Part shown: piece by piece, positions 9,261 through 26,710 of the stretch
Numbering within the stretch: position 1 is the stretch's first letter
Layout: every line of letters starts with the position of its first letter
Origin: Erysipelothrix sp. HDW6C
GTDB taxonomy: Bacteria > Bacillota_I > Bacilli_A > Erysipelotrichales > Erysipelotrichaceae
Length of the DNA: 64,000 nucleotides
Direction of reading: 5' to 3'
Assembly: GCF_011299615.1 (NCBI RefSeq)
Contig: NZ_CP049861.1
Location: forward strand, 1,302,001 to 1,366,000
Notes under the pieces: generated by a model
What the model was told of the DNA's origin: nothing
Database searches by the model: none
The model's input: the letters and a program-made list of their open reading frames with translations, nothing else
Program-made: the position numbers and the translations under genes

Positions 9261-9284
9261 CGCCTCATATGGAGGTGTTTTTTT
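9261..9284 (+). promoter_or_regulatory. Riboswitch expression platform: hairpin over the thiT ribosome site with a U-tract
   Basis: CGCCTC (9261-9266) pairs with GAGGTG (9272-9277), hiding the thiT Shine-Dalgarno GGAGGTG. Seven T residues follow directly, up to the ATG. The same hairpin could act as a translational mask and as an intrinsic terminator. Which one operates cannot be told from sequence. Confidence 0.7.
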
Positions 9285-9809
9285 ATGAAAACTAAAGATC
9301 TTGTGTTGATATCATTTTATAGTGCGTTGTTTGGTGTGTTGGAATATGTGACTGTTACTTTTGGATTTTTAAAAATGCCACAAGGAGGCAGTATCTCACT
9401 CAGTATTATTGTGTTGATCATTGCGAGTTATCATTTGGGTGTAAAAAAATCGTTGATGGTTGTCGGCGTAAGTTTTGTGATTATGTTCCTTATAGAACCA
9501 CCGTTTATTGTTCATTGGATTCAATTTTTGGCAGATTACATACTCGCTTTTGCGGTTTATGCTTTTGCATGCTGTTTTCGTGACATTAAAGTTGGCAATG
9601 TTTCAATACCGACAGGTGTCATTGTCACAACATTCCTTGGATTTATGGCCCACAATATTGCGGGTTGGTTCTTCTTTGCAGAATATTACCCTGGCGATGT
9701 GTTGTGGGGTGTAAGCATTTATAATGCAACATATATGCTACCTACCATGATTTTGAGTACTCTAACAGTCATGGTTGTGAAGCCGCGACTTGAGAAAGAG
9801 TTCAACTAG
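9285..9809 (+). CDS. thiT: ThiT, thiamine-specific S component of an ECF transporter
   Basis: An integral membrane substrate-binding subunit (174 aa, about six spans) that captures thiamine and works with a shared ECF energising module encoded elsewhere. Family patterns seen are SLSIIVLIIASYHLG, IQFLADYILAF (acidic residue of the thiamine pocket), AHNIAGWFFF, and YNATYMLPTMILS near the C-terminus. The TPP riboswitch directly upstream independently supports thiamine specificity. The start is set by GGAGGTG at 9271-9277. Confidence 0.93.
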   Translation: MKTKDLVLISFYSALFGVLEYVTVTFGFLKMPQGGSISLSIIVLIIASYHLGVKKSLMVVGVSFVIMFLIEPPFIVHWIQFLADYILAFAVYAFACCFRDIKVGNVSIPTGVIVTTFLGFMAHNIAGWFFFAEYYPGDVLWGVSIYNATYMLPTMILSTLTVMVVKPRLEKEFN

Positions 9810-9868
9810 GGCTTTCAATAAATCAAATTAAGTTTATAATATAAAGGTAAAGAAATAGAGGTGCTAGT

Positions 9869-10405
9869 ATGACGTTGCCAAAAGTTGGCGAAGTCATCTA
9901 CATTCAAAGCTTTAAACATGATGGGTCATTACATAGAACATGGTCGAGTGGAACAGTGCTGGATGTTGATGATGAAAAGATAGTCTTCATCACATATAAA
10001 ACATGGGTGGTTGAGTCGGATGGCAGACGATGGTTTACACGTGAACCGGCGATTTGTTTCTATTATCTAAATCGTTGGTATAATGTAATTTCGATGATTC
10101 GAAGTAAAGGTGTCTACTATTACTGCAACCTTGCATCGCCCAGTGTATATGATGAAGAGGCTCTGAAGAATATTGATTATGATTTGGATGTTAAGATATT
10201 TCCTGATGGAAAGCACATTATTCTTGATGAAGATGAATTTCTCCTTCATCAGCGACAAATGAACTACAGTCAAGAAATCATTGACATCATCCGTTTGGAA
10301 AAAGATCGACTTGTTAGTTTAGTTGCATCGGATAGTTATCCGTTTGATGAACAAGTCATCTACGATTACTTTGATAAATACTTATCCATTCAGGAATTTA
10401 AGTAA
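9869..10405 (+). CDS. DUF402-family nucleoside tri-/diphosphatase
   Basis: A 178-residue DUF402 protein. Characterised staphylococcal relatives hydrolyse nucleoside tri- and diphosphates with divalent metal. Visible hallmarks are GEVIYIQSFKHDGSLHRTW at the N-terminus, CFYYLNRWYNVISMI, and the acidic core YYCNLASPSVYDEE...IDYDLDVKIFPDGK...LDEDEF (described in pieces), which carries the metal-binding Asp and Glu residues. The start ATG at 9869 has AGAGGTG upstream. It is followed by its own terminator. The family call is secure; the physiological substrate is not known. Confidence 0.85.
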   Translation: MTLPKVGEVIYIQSFKHDGSLHRTWSSGTVLDVDDEKIVFITYKTWVVESDGRRWFTREPAICFYYLNRWYNVISMIRSKGVYYYCNLASPSVYDEEALKNIDYDLDVKIFPDGKHIILDEDEFLLHQRQMNYSQEIIDIIRLEKDRLVSLVASDSYPFDEQVIYDYFDKYLSIQEFK

Positions 10406-10422
10406 TTGCTTTGCGGGAAGTG

Positions 10423-10449
10423 CGTGTGACCATTTGGTTGCACGTTTTT
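10423..10449 (+). terminator. Terminator after the DUF402 gene
   Basis: A 9-bp stem CGTGTGACC / GGTTGCACG (two G-T pairs) with an ATTT loop and five T residues. Confidence 0.8.
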
Positions 10450-10540
10450 ATTTGCTGTGTTTGAATTATAAAGACGCGTGGTGTCACAATAACTTTAGAA
10501 TGAATGTGTGTGATGTTGAATTTCAAGGAGGAAAGCTTCA

Positions 10541-10930
10541 ATGCTAAGTATGAAAGGATTAGAACAATGTATTTTCTGTCACCTTTCTAGGGGTGATATT
10601 ATCTTAGAGAATGATGCGTTCGTTGCTATATATGATAGGTTGCCGGTGAGTGAAGGGCATTTGTTAATTATTCCCAAATTCCATGTTGAGCATTATTTTC
10701 ATTTGGATGCAATTTATAGAGAACAGTTATGGTCATTGATTGATGAAGCGAAATGCTTGTTGGATACGGAGTTCCAACCAGATGGTTTTAATATTGGTAT
10801 GAACATCGGTGAAGTAGCGGGCCAATCAGTGATGCATCTTCACGTACATCTTATTCCAAGGTATAGAGGAGATATGCGAGATCCTAAGGGTGGTGTTCGC
10901 GGTGTCATTCCCGGTAAACAAAATTACTAA
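10541..10930 (+). CDS. HIT-family nucleotide hydrolase/transferase
   Basis: A 129-residue histidine-triad protein that probably hydrolyses dinucleotides or nucleotide conjugates such as Ap4A or AMP esters. The catalytic triad HLHVHLIPR is at about residues 98-106. A CIFC pair at residues 10-13 with a distal His is the usual structural zinc site of bacterial HIT proteins. The end, KGGVRGVIPGKQNY, is typical of a Firmicutes subgroup. The ATG at 10541 follows AAGGAGG; a second ATG at 10550 is possible. It is the last protein gene before the rRNA operons. Confidence 0.9.
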   Translation: MLSMKGLEQCIFCHLSRGDIILENDAFVAIYDRLPVSEGHLLIIPKFHVEHYFHLDAIYREQLWSLIDEAKCLLDTEFQPDGFNIGMNIGEVAGQSVMHLHVHLIPRYRGDMRDPKGGVRGVIPGKQNY

Positions 10931-11060
10931 TATGAAGCAGGGTACGCAAGGCGTCGTGTTATTTGTGTTTGCTGTGCTGCCGTCTTGTGCAACGATATAC
11001 CTTATTAACGACGATTTACGACGCATCACGTATTTTGCATAATTAATAATCATTTTTTTG

Positions 11061-11089
11061 TTGACTCATTGGTCAAAAAGTGGTATTGT
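11061..11089 (+). promoter_or_regulatory. Promoter of the first rRNA operon
   Basis: TTGACT (11061-11066), a 17-bp spacer, and TATTGT (11084-11089), preceded by an A/T-rich stretch that could act as an UP element. Confidence 0.75.
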
Positions 11090-11136
11090 AATAAAGCACT
11101 CATGAGGCAAACGCTTCGAGAGCGAAATGGTCTTTG

Positions 11137-12821
<1,685 letters not shown>

Positions 12822-13072
12822 GAGAGTCCGTTTGAAAGAGCGAAATCTCAGGTAAGAAGCAATGATGATCTTTGAAAACTGAATAACAGAAAAGAATAGA
12901 TAGAGATACAGACATTAAAAAGTTATCAACAGAAATCTTTTCGAATAGTTGTAACAAAACTAGATTTACATCAAGTTAAACAAAAACAGTAATCAAATAA
13001 GCGAACACACGTTTATCGAAGCGATAGACAAAAAAAGAACTGATTGAAATATATCAGGCGCGAAATTACATG

Positions 13073-15981
<2,909 letters not shown>

Positions 15982-16058
15982 ACAATTGATACGACTATTT
16001 GAAAAGATTCCAAAGTTTATGAATTCTGTTATTCAGTTTTGAGAGATTCTCTCAATGA

Positions 16059-16171
16059 TCTGGTGATATTAGCGAAGTGGTCACACCTGTTCCCATCCCG
16101 AACACAGAAGTTAAGCACTTTAGCGGCGACAATATCTAGCCCTGCGCTAGTGAAGATAGCTCATTGCCGGG
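16059..16171 (+). rRNA. 5S ribosomal RNA (copy 1)
   Basis: About 113 nt. AGCGAAGTGGTCACACCTG, TTCCCATCCCGAACACAGAA and GTTAAGCACTTTAGC are the conserved 5S blocks. The terminal helix forms between TCTGGTGA and TTGCCGGG. It follows the 23S by about 77 bases. Confidence 0.95.
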
Positions 16172-16177
16172 TAATTC

Positions 16178-16205
16178 GACATCCTTTATCAGGATGTCTT
16201 TTTTT
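16178..16205 (+). terminator. Terminator of the first rRNA operon
   Basis: GACATCC / GGATGTC stem, 7-base loop, seven T residues. It lies seven bases after the 5S end. Confidence 0.9.
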
Positions 16206-16221
16206 ATGAAGGGAGATCATG

Positions 16222-16662
16222 ATGATTCACTATCAAGAAGTAGATTATTTAGATATTGCAGAAATTGAGCAGTTGGTTTCACATAGTAAGGATGAAGGAT
16301 TTAACCATCTTCAAAAATTAGTCGATGACTACAAATCTGGGGCCAATCGCTTTGATAAACCTGGTGAGTGTCTGATGGTTGCACTGAGTCACAATCATAT
16401 TGTTGGTGTGTGTGGCATCAATCGTGATCCTTTTCAGGATAGAATGGGACGATTGAGACGTCTTTACGTGGCGCCACAGTATCGAAACTTGGGTATTGCT
16501 CGAAATATTGTGACCTTGATTTTGAATTTTTCGGTAACCCATTATCAGATGGTCAATTTAAAGATTTCCAATATTAATGAAGCTGGGGTTGATGCGTTTT
16601 ACAAATCACTGGGCTTTGTACGTGTCGATTCGGAAACTGCGACTCATCAAATTAAACTCTAA
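16222..16662 (+). CDS. GNAT-family N-acetyltransferase between the two rRNA operons
   Basis: A 146-residue GCN5-type acetyltransferase of unknown substrate. Two overlapping ATGs exist at 16219 and 16222; the GGGAG site favours 16222. The core is MGRLRRLYVAPQYRNLGIARNIV (strand 4 then the acetyl-CoA loop YRNLGIA), followed by NEAGVDAFYKSLGFVRV. The gene begins only 17 bases after the last T of the rRNA terminator. I see no separate promoter, so it may depend on read-through from the rRNA operon. Downstream, TTAACAC/GTGTTAA (16672-16704) forms an inverted repeat without a T-tract. Confidence 0.85.
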   Translation: MIHYQEVDYLDIAEIEQLVSHSKDEGFNHLQKLVDDYKSGANRFDKPGECLMVALSHNHIVGVCGINRDPFQDRMGRLRRLYVAPQYRNLGIARNIVTLILNFSVTHYQMVNLKISNINEAGVDAFYKSLGFVRVDSETATHQIKL

Positions 16663-16769
16663 CGAATCTTTTTAACACATATATTTTGTGATATTTGGTG
16701 TTAACTGACGGCTTTTTGAGACTATTTTATGACAAATGTTGAAATATTCAACTAATGTTCAAAAAGGCG

Positions 16770-16798
16770 TTGACACAAACGAGTTGCGGTGATATTAT
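16770..16798 (+). promoter_or_regulatory. Promoter of the second rRNA operon
   Basis: TTGACA (16770-16775), 17-bp spacer, TATTAT (16793-16798). The -35 is perfect and stronger than that of the first operon, and the sequence upstream of the repeat is unrelated to it. Confidence 0.82.
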
Positions 16799-16925
16799 GT
16801 ACAAGCGTTCAAGGGAACTTGGCGCGAAATGGTCTTTGAAAACTAAACAGGAAACGTCAATTTCAAAAGAAATAAACGAAACAAAAAACAAACTCGTCAG
16901 CGAGTTTAAAAACAAAGAGAAAGAA

Positions 16926-18468
<1,543 letters not shown>

Positions 18469-18774
18469 TAAGGAGAATAACTTAGTAAGAAGTGGAATTG
18501 ACAAGGGTTTCCTGTTTAGTTTTGAGAGTCCGTTTGAAAGAGCGAAATCTCAGGTAAGAAGCAATGATGATCTTTGAAAACTGAATAACAGAAAAGAATA
18601 GATAGAGATACAGACATTAAAAAGTTATCAACAGAAATCTTTTCGAATAGTTGTAACAAAACTAGATTTACATCAAGTTAAACAAAAACAGTAATCAAAT
18701 AAGCGAACACACGTTTATCGAAGCGATAGACAAAAAAAGAACTGATTGAAATATATCAGGCGCGAAATTACATG

Positions 18775-21683
<2,909 letters not shown>

Positions 21684-21760
21684 ACAATTGATACGACTAT
21701 TTGAAAAGATTCCAAAGTTTATGAATTCTGTTATTCAGTTTTGAGAGATTCTCTCAATGA

Positions 21761-21873
21761 TCTGGTGATATTAGCGAAGTGGTCACACCTGTTCCCATCC
21801 CGAACACAGAAGTTAAGCACTTTAGCGGCGACAATATCTAGCCCTGCGCTAGTGAAGATAGCTCATTGCCGGG
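21761..21873 (+). rRNA. 5S ribosomal RNA (copy 2)
   Basis: Same sequence as the 5S at 16059, with the same terminal helix. No tRNA cluster follows it. Confidence 0.95.
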
Positions 21874-21879
21874 TAATTC

Positions 21880-21907
21880 GACATCCTTTATCAGGATGTC
21901 TTTTTTT
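21880..21907 (+). terminator. Terminator of the second rRNA operon
   Basis: GACATCC / GGATGTC stem with seven T residues, the same as in copy 1. An extended -10 element (TGATATAAT at 21909-21917) starts within two bases of its end. Confidence 0.9.
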
Positions 21908-21945
21908 ATGATATAATAGACCATGAACGAAAGAGGCTTTCTACT

Positions 21946-22464
21946 ATGAATAAACAACGTAATTTTCTAAATTATTTTATTAAAATGTTTCCGATTGGTG
22001 TACTTATATTTATACTTTTAATTGCATCACAGAATCCAAAATATGGACAATTCATCATTCCGTTGATGATTGCTTTACCCATTCTCTTTATCATTGTATT
22101 GTTTCTTCCAATGGTTTCGTATCGACTCCTTGATCGTGGATTTGATGCTGAGATGAAGGAAGTTGTGCAACGCTATCAAGGGATTGAATTTGATGCAGAA
22201 TCATCAGCACAAGCACTGCATGATTTTACGGCAATCAAAAACAAACCAAAGTCTAAAATTGCTAAAAACAACTACTACCAGTCGCTTGCGACAGTTTACT
22301 CTCTTAACAATATGTATCCTGAAGCTTATGAAAATAATGCGAAGATTTCCAATGTATTGGCGTTTAAGTTACCAGGAATTCGCGGAAATATTGGTGAGAT
22401 CAAAAAGAATCAATATGAGAGTATTTTTGCACGCGAACAAGAATACAACGATTCTCAAAAATAG
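21946..22464 (+). CDS. Membrane protein of unknown function (172 aa)
   Basis: Not recognised. The N-terminal 60 residues hold two hydrophobic spans (FPIGVLIFILLIAS and FIIPLMIALPILFIIVLFLPMV). The remaining 110 residues are soluble and mostly helical, with an alanine/asparagine pattern that could form TPR-like helices (YYQSLATVYSLNNMYPEAYE). A cytoplasmic C-terminus is likely because the loop after span 2 is Arg-rich. The extended -10 TGATATAAT at 21909-21917 should drive it, and AAGAGG precedes the ATG. It is monocistronic with its own terminator. Confidence 0.7.
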   Translation: MNKQRNFLNYFIKMFPIGVLIFILLIASQNPKYGQFIIPLMIALPILFIIVLFLPMVSYRLLDRGFDAEMKEVVQRYQGIEFDAESSAQALHDFTAIKNKPKSKIAKNNYYQSLATVYSLNNMYPEAYENNAKISNVLAFKLPGIRGNIGEIKKNQYESIFAREQEYNDSQK

Positions 22465-22469
22465 TGATT

Positions 22470-22511
22470 AAATAAAGAAAAGACACCATCCAAGGTGTCT
22501 TTTCTTTATTT
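22470..22511. terminator. Bidirectional terminator
   Basis: A long stem (AAATAAAGAAAAGACACC / GGTGTCTTTTCTTTATTT) with a 6-base loop between the convergent membrane-protein and degV genes. It overlaps the last codons of degV. Confidence 0.88.
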
Positions 22512-23372
22512 GCGAATGTAGAACAAGGTTAGAGTACCACTTCCAGTATGGCTCCCAATGACAGGGCTGATTTCATTAATGAACACAGTATGTTCTGGAT
22601 TCAATTGCTCGATAGCGGATTTAAGCTTCAATGCCTCGTCGAGATTATCACTGTGAGAAATCATGAGATTCTGTGCATGCATCGCATCAGCATTTTCTTG
22701 GAATGCATCAATGAAATAAGCGATGGCACGTTTCTTGCCACGGACTTTACTGATGACTTCAAGTTTTCCTTGCTCATCAATGCGAAGTACAGGCATGATT
22801 GCCAATACACTCCCAACAGCTGCGGTTGCTCCAGAAACACGGCCCCCTCTTTTAAGATGAAACAGATCACTCACGATAACATGATGGGCAATCTTTTGTT
22901 TGGTATCTTCAACCCATTGTGCAACAGTTTCGATGCTGTTACCCGCTTTCTGTAGGTTTTGAGCTTCATATACAAGGAGTCCTTGTCCTGATGAAGCACA
23001 GAGGCTGTCGATGCAAATTATCGTCCGCTCTGGATACTTCTCTTTAAGCATATCCAAGGCAATGACTGCTGAGTTATACGACCCACTCAAGCCCGATGTA
23101 AAACTGATGTGCAAAATATCAGAACCGTCTTTGAGAAGGGGTTCAAAGTAATCGATATATTCGGTTGGATTTGGTTGTGACGTCGTTGATACTTGGCCTT
23201 GTGAAAGTCGTTCGTAAAATTCCTTTGCTGCCATTTCACGGAAATCTGTGTAATGTTTAAATGGGACATCGTCCAAGTTGAATGCCATCGGTATAAATTT
23301 GATTGCGAGTTCATCAGCAAGGGTAGGGTTAATATCTGCTGTGACCTCGGTTGTTATTGTATAAGGTTTCAT
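22506..23372 (-). CDS. DegV-family fatty-acid-binding protein
   Basis: A 288-residue DegV/FakB-type protein. FakB proteins present an exogenous fatty acid to the kinase FakA for phosphorylation and use in phospholipid synthesis. Family hallmarks are TTSQPNPTEY near residue 65 (fatty-acid carboxylate-binding Thr/Ser), ISFTSGLSGSYNSA near residue 90, DLFHLKRGGRVSG near residue 165, and the C-terminal SPVIGSHTGSGTLTLFY, where a His and Gly-rich turn close the pocket. No fakA neighbour is present here. A minus-strand promoter is visible upstream. Confidence 0.93.
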   Translation of the reverse strand: MKPYTITTEVTADINPTLADELAIKFIPMAFNLDDVPFKHYTDFREMAAKEFYERLSQGQVSTTSQPNPTEYIDYFEPLLKDGSDILHISFTSGLSGSYNSAVIALDMLKEKYPERTIICIDSLCASSGQGLLVYEAQNLQKAGNSIETVAQWVEDTKQKIAHHVIVSDLFHLKRGGRVSGATAAVGSVLAIMPVLRIDEQGKLEVISKVRGKKRAIAYFIDAFQENADAMHAQNLMISHSDNLDEALKLKSAIEQLNPEHTVFINEISPVIGSHTGSGTLTLFYIRK

Positions 23373-23408
23373 ACTATCTCCTTTAATATGTTATATTACT
23401 CGTCTTCT

Positions 23409-23441
23409 ATTATAATACACTCACACATGAAAAACAGTCAA
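23409..23441 (-). promoter_or_regulatory. Promoter of degV
   Basis: On the minus strand: TTGACT (23441-23436), 18-bp spacer, TATTAT (23417-23412), in an A/T-rich intergenic region. Confidence 0.65.
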
Positions 23442-23588
23442 TCTTCGAAACCTTACAATATTGATATCTGTGATATGGGAATTTCGAATGAATTATGAAC
23501 CATTATTAAGCAATTATGAGTAATAATGAATCTATTTAAACGTGTATTTGTGTTCGCTATGATATAATAGTGAGCGATGGTGATAAAT

Positions 23589-24011
23589 ATGAAGAAAGAA
23601 ATAATTACAAATTCAGTAAATGAAACAATGGCTTTTGCAGCCGATTTTGCCCGAAATCTAAAACAGGGGTGTGTCATATCGTTGGCAGGTGATTTGGGTG
23701 TTGGGAAGACTGCGTTCACCAAAGGTATCGCCCAAGGTCTTGATATCTCTGAGACAGTTACAAGTCCAACATTTACGCTTCTCAAAGAATACGAAGGCAG
23801 GCTGGGTCTTAAACATATTGATGCATATCGGCTTGAAGGTGTTGATTCGGATGCTCTCAGTTTGTTTGATTTAATTGACGATGAAACGGTCGTTGTCTTG
23901 GAATGGGGTAATTTTTTGGATGATCTTGATTTCCGTGTTGATTATGAAATTACCATTTCATATGTTGGCGAAACGAGTCGAAAAATTACATTAATGGAGG
24001 TTGCATCATGA
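23589..24011 (+). CDS. tsaE: TsaE, ATPase of the tRNA t6A system
   Basis: P-loop ATPase (140 aa) required for N6-threonylcarbamoyladenosine formation at A37 of ANN-reading tRNAs, acting with TsaB and TsaD. The Walker A motif GDLGVGKT is near residue 38. SPTFTLLKEYEG and HIDAYRLEG are the next two family blocks, and VVVLEWGNFL carries the conserved WG pair. I prefer ATG 23589, preceded by GGTGAT, over ATG 23577, which lies almost at the predicted transcription start after the extended -10 TGATATAAT (23560-23568). It overlaps tsaB by four bases (ATGA). Confidence 0.95.
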   Translation: MKKEIITNSVNETMAFAADFARNLKQGCVISLAGDLGVGKTAFTKGIAQGLDISETVTSPTFTLLKEYEGRLGLKHIDAYRLEGVDSDALSLFDLIDDETVVVLEWGNFLDDLDFRVDYEITISYVGETSRKITLMEVAS

Positions 24012-24571
24012 ATACATTAATTATTGATACATCGCATTCTATTCTTGCAGTGGGTGTCGTTCAAAATGGTGAAATTATTGCTTCAAAGCAAGAGAATGTA
24101 AACAAGAAACAATCGGAACTACTTTTAGTGTATATTGATGAAGTCATGTCACGTTCTCACTTAACACCTTTAGACATCGATCAAATTGTAGTGACGAATG
24201 GACCCGGAAGTTATACAGGAATGCGCATTGGCTTGACCTTTGCAAAAACATATGCGCTTGCAAATCCTTCGGTTCACGTGTTTACAATTGATACACTTGC
24301 AACACTGGTTGGTAATCGTGAAGGGTTTGCCTTTATTGATGCGCGTTCTGGCCGTGTATTTGGTGCTTTCGTCAAGGATGGCGTTGTCACCGATGAAAAG
24401 GTCTACCACGTTGAGGAACTCGCTGCTATTTCCCAAAATCTGTTCGGTGACACAATACTCGTTGGCACTGAAACGACATATGGGAATATTATCGAAAATG
24501 TTGTCGCGCTCGAATCCCAATGGGTTCCTGTCGATAATCCGGATACCCTTGTTCCGAATTATCTGAAATGA
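24008..24571 (+). CDS. tsaB: TsaB, scaffold subunit of the tRNA t6A complex
   Basis: An inactive ASKHA-fold paralogue of TsaD (187 aa) that heterodimerises with it. The N-terminal LIIDTSHSILAVGVV and the signature VVTNGPGSYTGMRIGLTFAKTYA (GPGSYTGMRIG core) are diagnostic. It overlaps tsaE by ATGA at the start and rimI by ATGA at the end. The four genes tsaE-tsaB-rimI-tsaD thus form a tightly coupled unit. Confidence 0.95.
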   Translation: MNTLIIDTSHSILAVGVVQNGEIIASKQENVNKKQSELLLVYIDEVMSRSHLTPLDIDQIVVTNGPGSYTGMRIGLTFAKTYALANPSVHVFTIDTLATLVGNREGFAFIDARSGRVFGAFVKDGVVTDEKVYHVEELAAISQNLFGDTILVGTETTYGNIIENVVALESQWVPVDNPDTLVPNYLK

Positions 24572-24999
24572 GTATCCGTAAAGCACGCATGGCTGACCTT
24601 CAGGAGATTCTTGAAATTGATGCCGTGCAACTCGTAACCAATTGGCACGAACGCCTCTACATTGATGAAATTGTCGGGGAACAATCAGTTTTTGATGTTC
24701 TTGATGTTGACGGCCATGTGATGGGTTTCATTTTATTCCGCATTAATAACGAGATTGCGGATTTGTTGCAATTTGCAGTACATGTCGATTTTATGCATCA
24801 AGGGTTTGGAACTGTATTGTTTGAGAATGTACTTGTTGAATTGCGAGAAAAGGGTGTAAGTACAGTCTTTTTGGAAGTTCGTGAACACAATGATCGTGCA
24901 GTATCATTTTATAAAAAGTTTGATTTTGAACGAATGCGTCAACGTAATAATTATTATGGTCCTGATGACCATGCATGGGTAATGAGAAAGGTGTTATAG
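24568..24999 (+). CDS. rimI: RimI-like ribosomal-protein N-alpha-acetyltransferase
   Basis: GNAT protein (143 aa) predicted to acetylate the N-terminus of ribosomal protein bS18 or other proteins. Motif A is LLQFAVHVDFMHQGFGTVLFE (QGFGTVLF core), and VFLEVREHNDRAVSFYKKFDFE is the RimI-type C-terminal block with the conserved EVRxxNxxAxxxYxxxxF. Its position between tsaB and tsaD is the common Firmicutes order and supports the specific name. Confidence 0.9.
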   Translation: MSIRKARMADLQEILEIDAVQLVTNWHERLYIDEIVGEQSVFDVLDVDGHVMGFILFRINNEIADLLQFAVHVDFMHQGFGTVLFENVLVELREKGVSTVFLEVREHNDRAVSFYKKFDFERMRQRNNYYGPDDHAWVMRKVL

Positions 25000-25001
25000 T
25001 T

Positions 25002-26006
25002 ATGTTAATATTAGCAATTGAATCAAGTTGTGATGAGACATCATGTGCAATCGTAAAAGATGGCACAGAGGTGTTGAGTAATTCTGTATCATCACAAATC
25101 GATATTCACAAAGAATATGGCGGGGTATTCCCTGAAATCGCCTCGCGATTACATATTGAGAACATTAATATTGTGATCAAAGATGCCTTGAGTAAAGCAT
25201 CAGTAACCTTGGATGATATTGATGCGATTGCGGTGACTGAAGGTCCAGGTTTGGTTGGGTCGCTTCATATTGGTGTGATGGCGGCAAAAACATTATCGTG
25301 GTCGTTGAATAAGCCACTTATTCCAGTTCATCATATCGCGGGTCATATTTATGCAAACAAACTTGTTGGGGAGCTTAAGTTCCCATTACTCTCTTTGGTA
25401 ATTTCTGGTGGGCATACCGAACTTGTCTATATGAAAGATGATTATCAATTTGAAGTTATCGGTAAAACACAAGATGATGCAGTTGGTGAAGCCTATGATA
25501 AAGTAGCACGTCTTTTAGGGTTGGATTATCCGGGTGGTCCTATTATTGATCGTTTGGCAAAAACAGGAAAGAAAAACTATCAACTCCCGAAAGTTAAGAC
25601 TGAAAACCCATTGGATTTTTCTTTCAGTGGACTGAAATCGGCTGTACGTCAATTAGTTCTAAGAGAAGAACGATTTGAACGTGAGGTCATTGTAGAAGAT
25701 GTTGCGTATGCATTTCAACATGCTGCGGTGGATGAATTAATGCGCCGAGTTAACTTAGCACTAGAGATGTATGAGGTAAAGTCCTTTGTTCTTGCAGGAG
25801 GCGTTGCTGCGAATTCTGAAGTACGTTCCCGTGTAAGTGCATTGGCAAGCGAACATCCAGACTTAAATGTACTTCAACCACCGTTGTGGGCATGTATGGA
25901 TCAAGCCGCCATGATTGGGCTTGCTGGTGCTGTGGCGATGGAAAAAGGTATTCGCGGAAATTGTGAAATTACAGCAAATTCTAACAAACAACTCCTGTCT
26001 TATTAA
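25002..26006 (+). CDS. tsaD: TsaD, tRNA N6-threonylcarbamoyladenosine transferase
   Basis: Catalytic subunit (334 aa) that transfers the threonylcarbamoyl group to A37. The ATG at 25002 begins MLILAIESSCDETSCAIV, the canonical N-terminus; an upstream in-frame ATG overlaps rimI and adds unrelated residues. The metal-binding HHIAGHIYAN (HxxxH) is near residue 110. LVISGGHTELVY, FSFSGLKSAVRQ and AGGVAANSEVR are all present, as in the ASKHA fold. It ends the tsa cluster; rex follows with its own regulatory region. Confidence 0.97.
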   Translation: MLILAIESSCDETSCAIVKDGTEVLSNSVSSQIDIHKEYGGVFPEIASRLHIENINIVIKDALSKASVTLDDIDAIAVTEGPGLVGSLHIGVMAAKTLSWSLNKPLIPVHHIAGHIYANKLVGELKFPLLSLVISGGHTELVYMKDDYQFEVIGKTQDDAVGEAYDKVARLLGLDYPGGPIIDRLAKTGKKNYQLPKVKTENPLDFSFSGLKSAVRQLVLREERFEREVIVEDVAYAFQHAAVDELMRRVNLALEMYEVKSFVLAGGVAANSEVRSRVSALASEHPDLNVLQPPLWACMDQAAMIGLAGAVAMEKGIRGNCEITANSNKQLLSY

Positions 26007-26033
26007 ACTTTTCACATTTAAACATGGGTAACT

Positions 26034-26051
26034 TTGTGATATGATTTACAC
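26034..26051 (+). promoter_or_regulatory. Probable Rex operator upstream of rex
   Basis: TTGTGATATGATTTACAC resembles the Rex consensus TTGTGA-N6-TCACAA, with two mismatches in the right arm. It sits 12 bases before the rex ATG, where autoregulation would be expected. This is inference from resemblance only. Confidence 0.5.
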
Positions 26052-26063
26052 GGTGGTGATAAC

Positions 26064-26693
26064 ATGACAAATCAAATATCGGCAAATGTGCCAAAGGCAA
26101 CAATGCAACGCTATCCAATTTACTTAAAAGCGTTGCGAAAACTGTATAATATGGGAGTTGAAAGAATTCTTTCGCGAGAACTTTCACTTTTTGTTGACAT
26201 AGAGTCAACGACAATCCGACGTGATTTTTCTTTTATTGGATCGTTGGGAAAACAGGGTTATGGCTATGATGTGAAAACACTCATTGAAACCTTTGATAAT
26301 CTGCTCGGTGTCAGTTTTGAAGAAGAACTGATTTTGGTAGGTGCAGGGAACTTGGGCCGCGCGATTCTAAACTATAACCGTTGGAACCACGTTGTCGGCG
26401 AGATCGTTTGTGCATTTGATATTGACCCCAACAAACTGGGGGAAGCGTCAGATATCCCAATCTATCACATGAGTGAACTTGAAGAGCGCATTCCAAAAGG
26501 TTGCCGTATTGCTATTGTTACGGTATCAAAAAATGTTCAAGAAACAATTGACCGTTTGGTTGACCTTGGCATTGTAGGGATTGTTGACTTCTCAAGTGAA
26601 CATATCCAGGTACCAAAGGATGTTGTTGTAAAAACTGTTGATGTAGTATCAACAATTCAGGAATTAATTTTCCAAACTAATAATATACGTTAA
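26064..26693 (+). CDS. rex: Rex, redox-sensing transcriptional repressor
   Basis: NADH/NAD+-responsive repressor of fermentation and respiration genes, acting as a homodimer. Residues 1-85 form a winged helix (SRELSLFVDIESTTIRRDFS, with IRRDFS the DNA-recognition block, and GKQGYGYDV). The Rossmann domain begins at LILVGAGNLGRAILNY (GAGNLG NADH loop). The C-terminal domain-swap helix is VSTIQELIFQ. Length (209 aa) is normal. GGTGGTGAT gives a good ribosome site, and a Rex-like operator overlaps the leader. Confidence 0.96.
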   Translation: MTNQISANVPKATMQRYPIYLKALRKLYNMGVERILSRELSLFVDIESTTIRRDFSFIGSLGKQGYGYDVKTLIETFDNLLGVSFEEELILVGAGNLGRAILNYNRWNHVVGEIVCAFDIDPNKLGEASDIPIYHMSELEERIPKGCRIAIVTVSKNVQETIDRLVDLGIVGIVDFSSEHIQVPKDVVVKTVDVVSTIQELIFQTNNIR

Positions 26694-26710
26694 AAAATTG
26701 AGGTGTAAAG

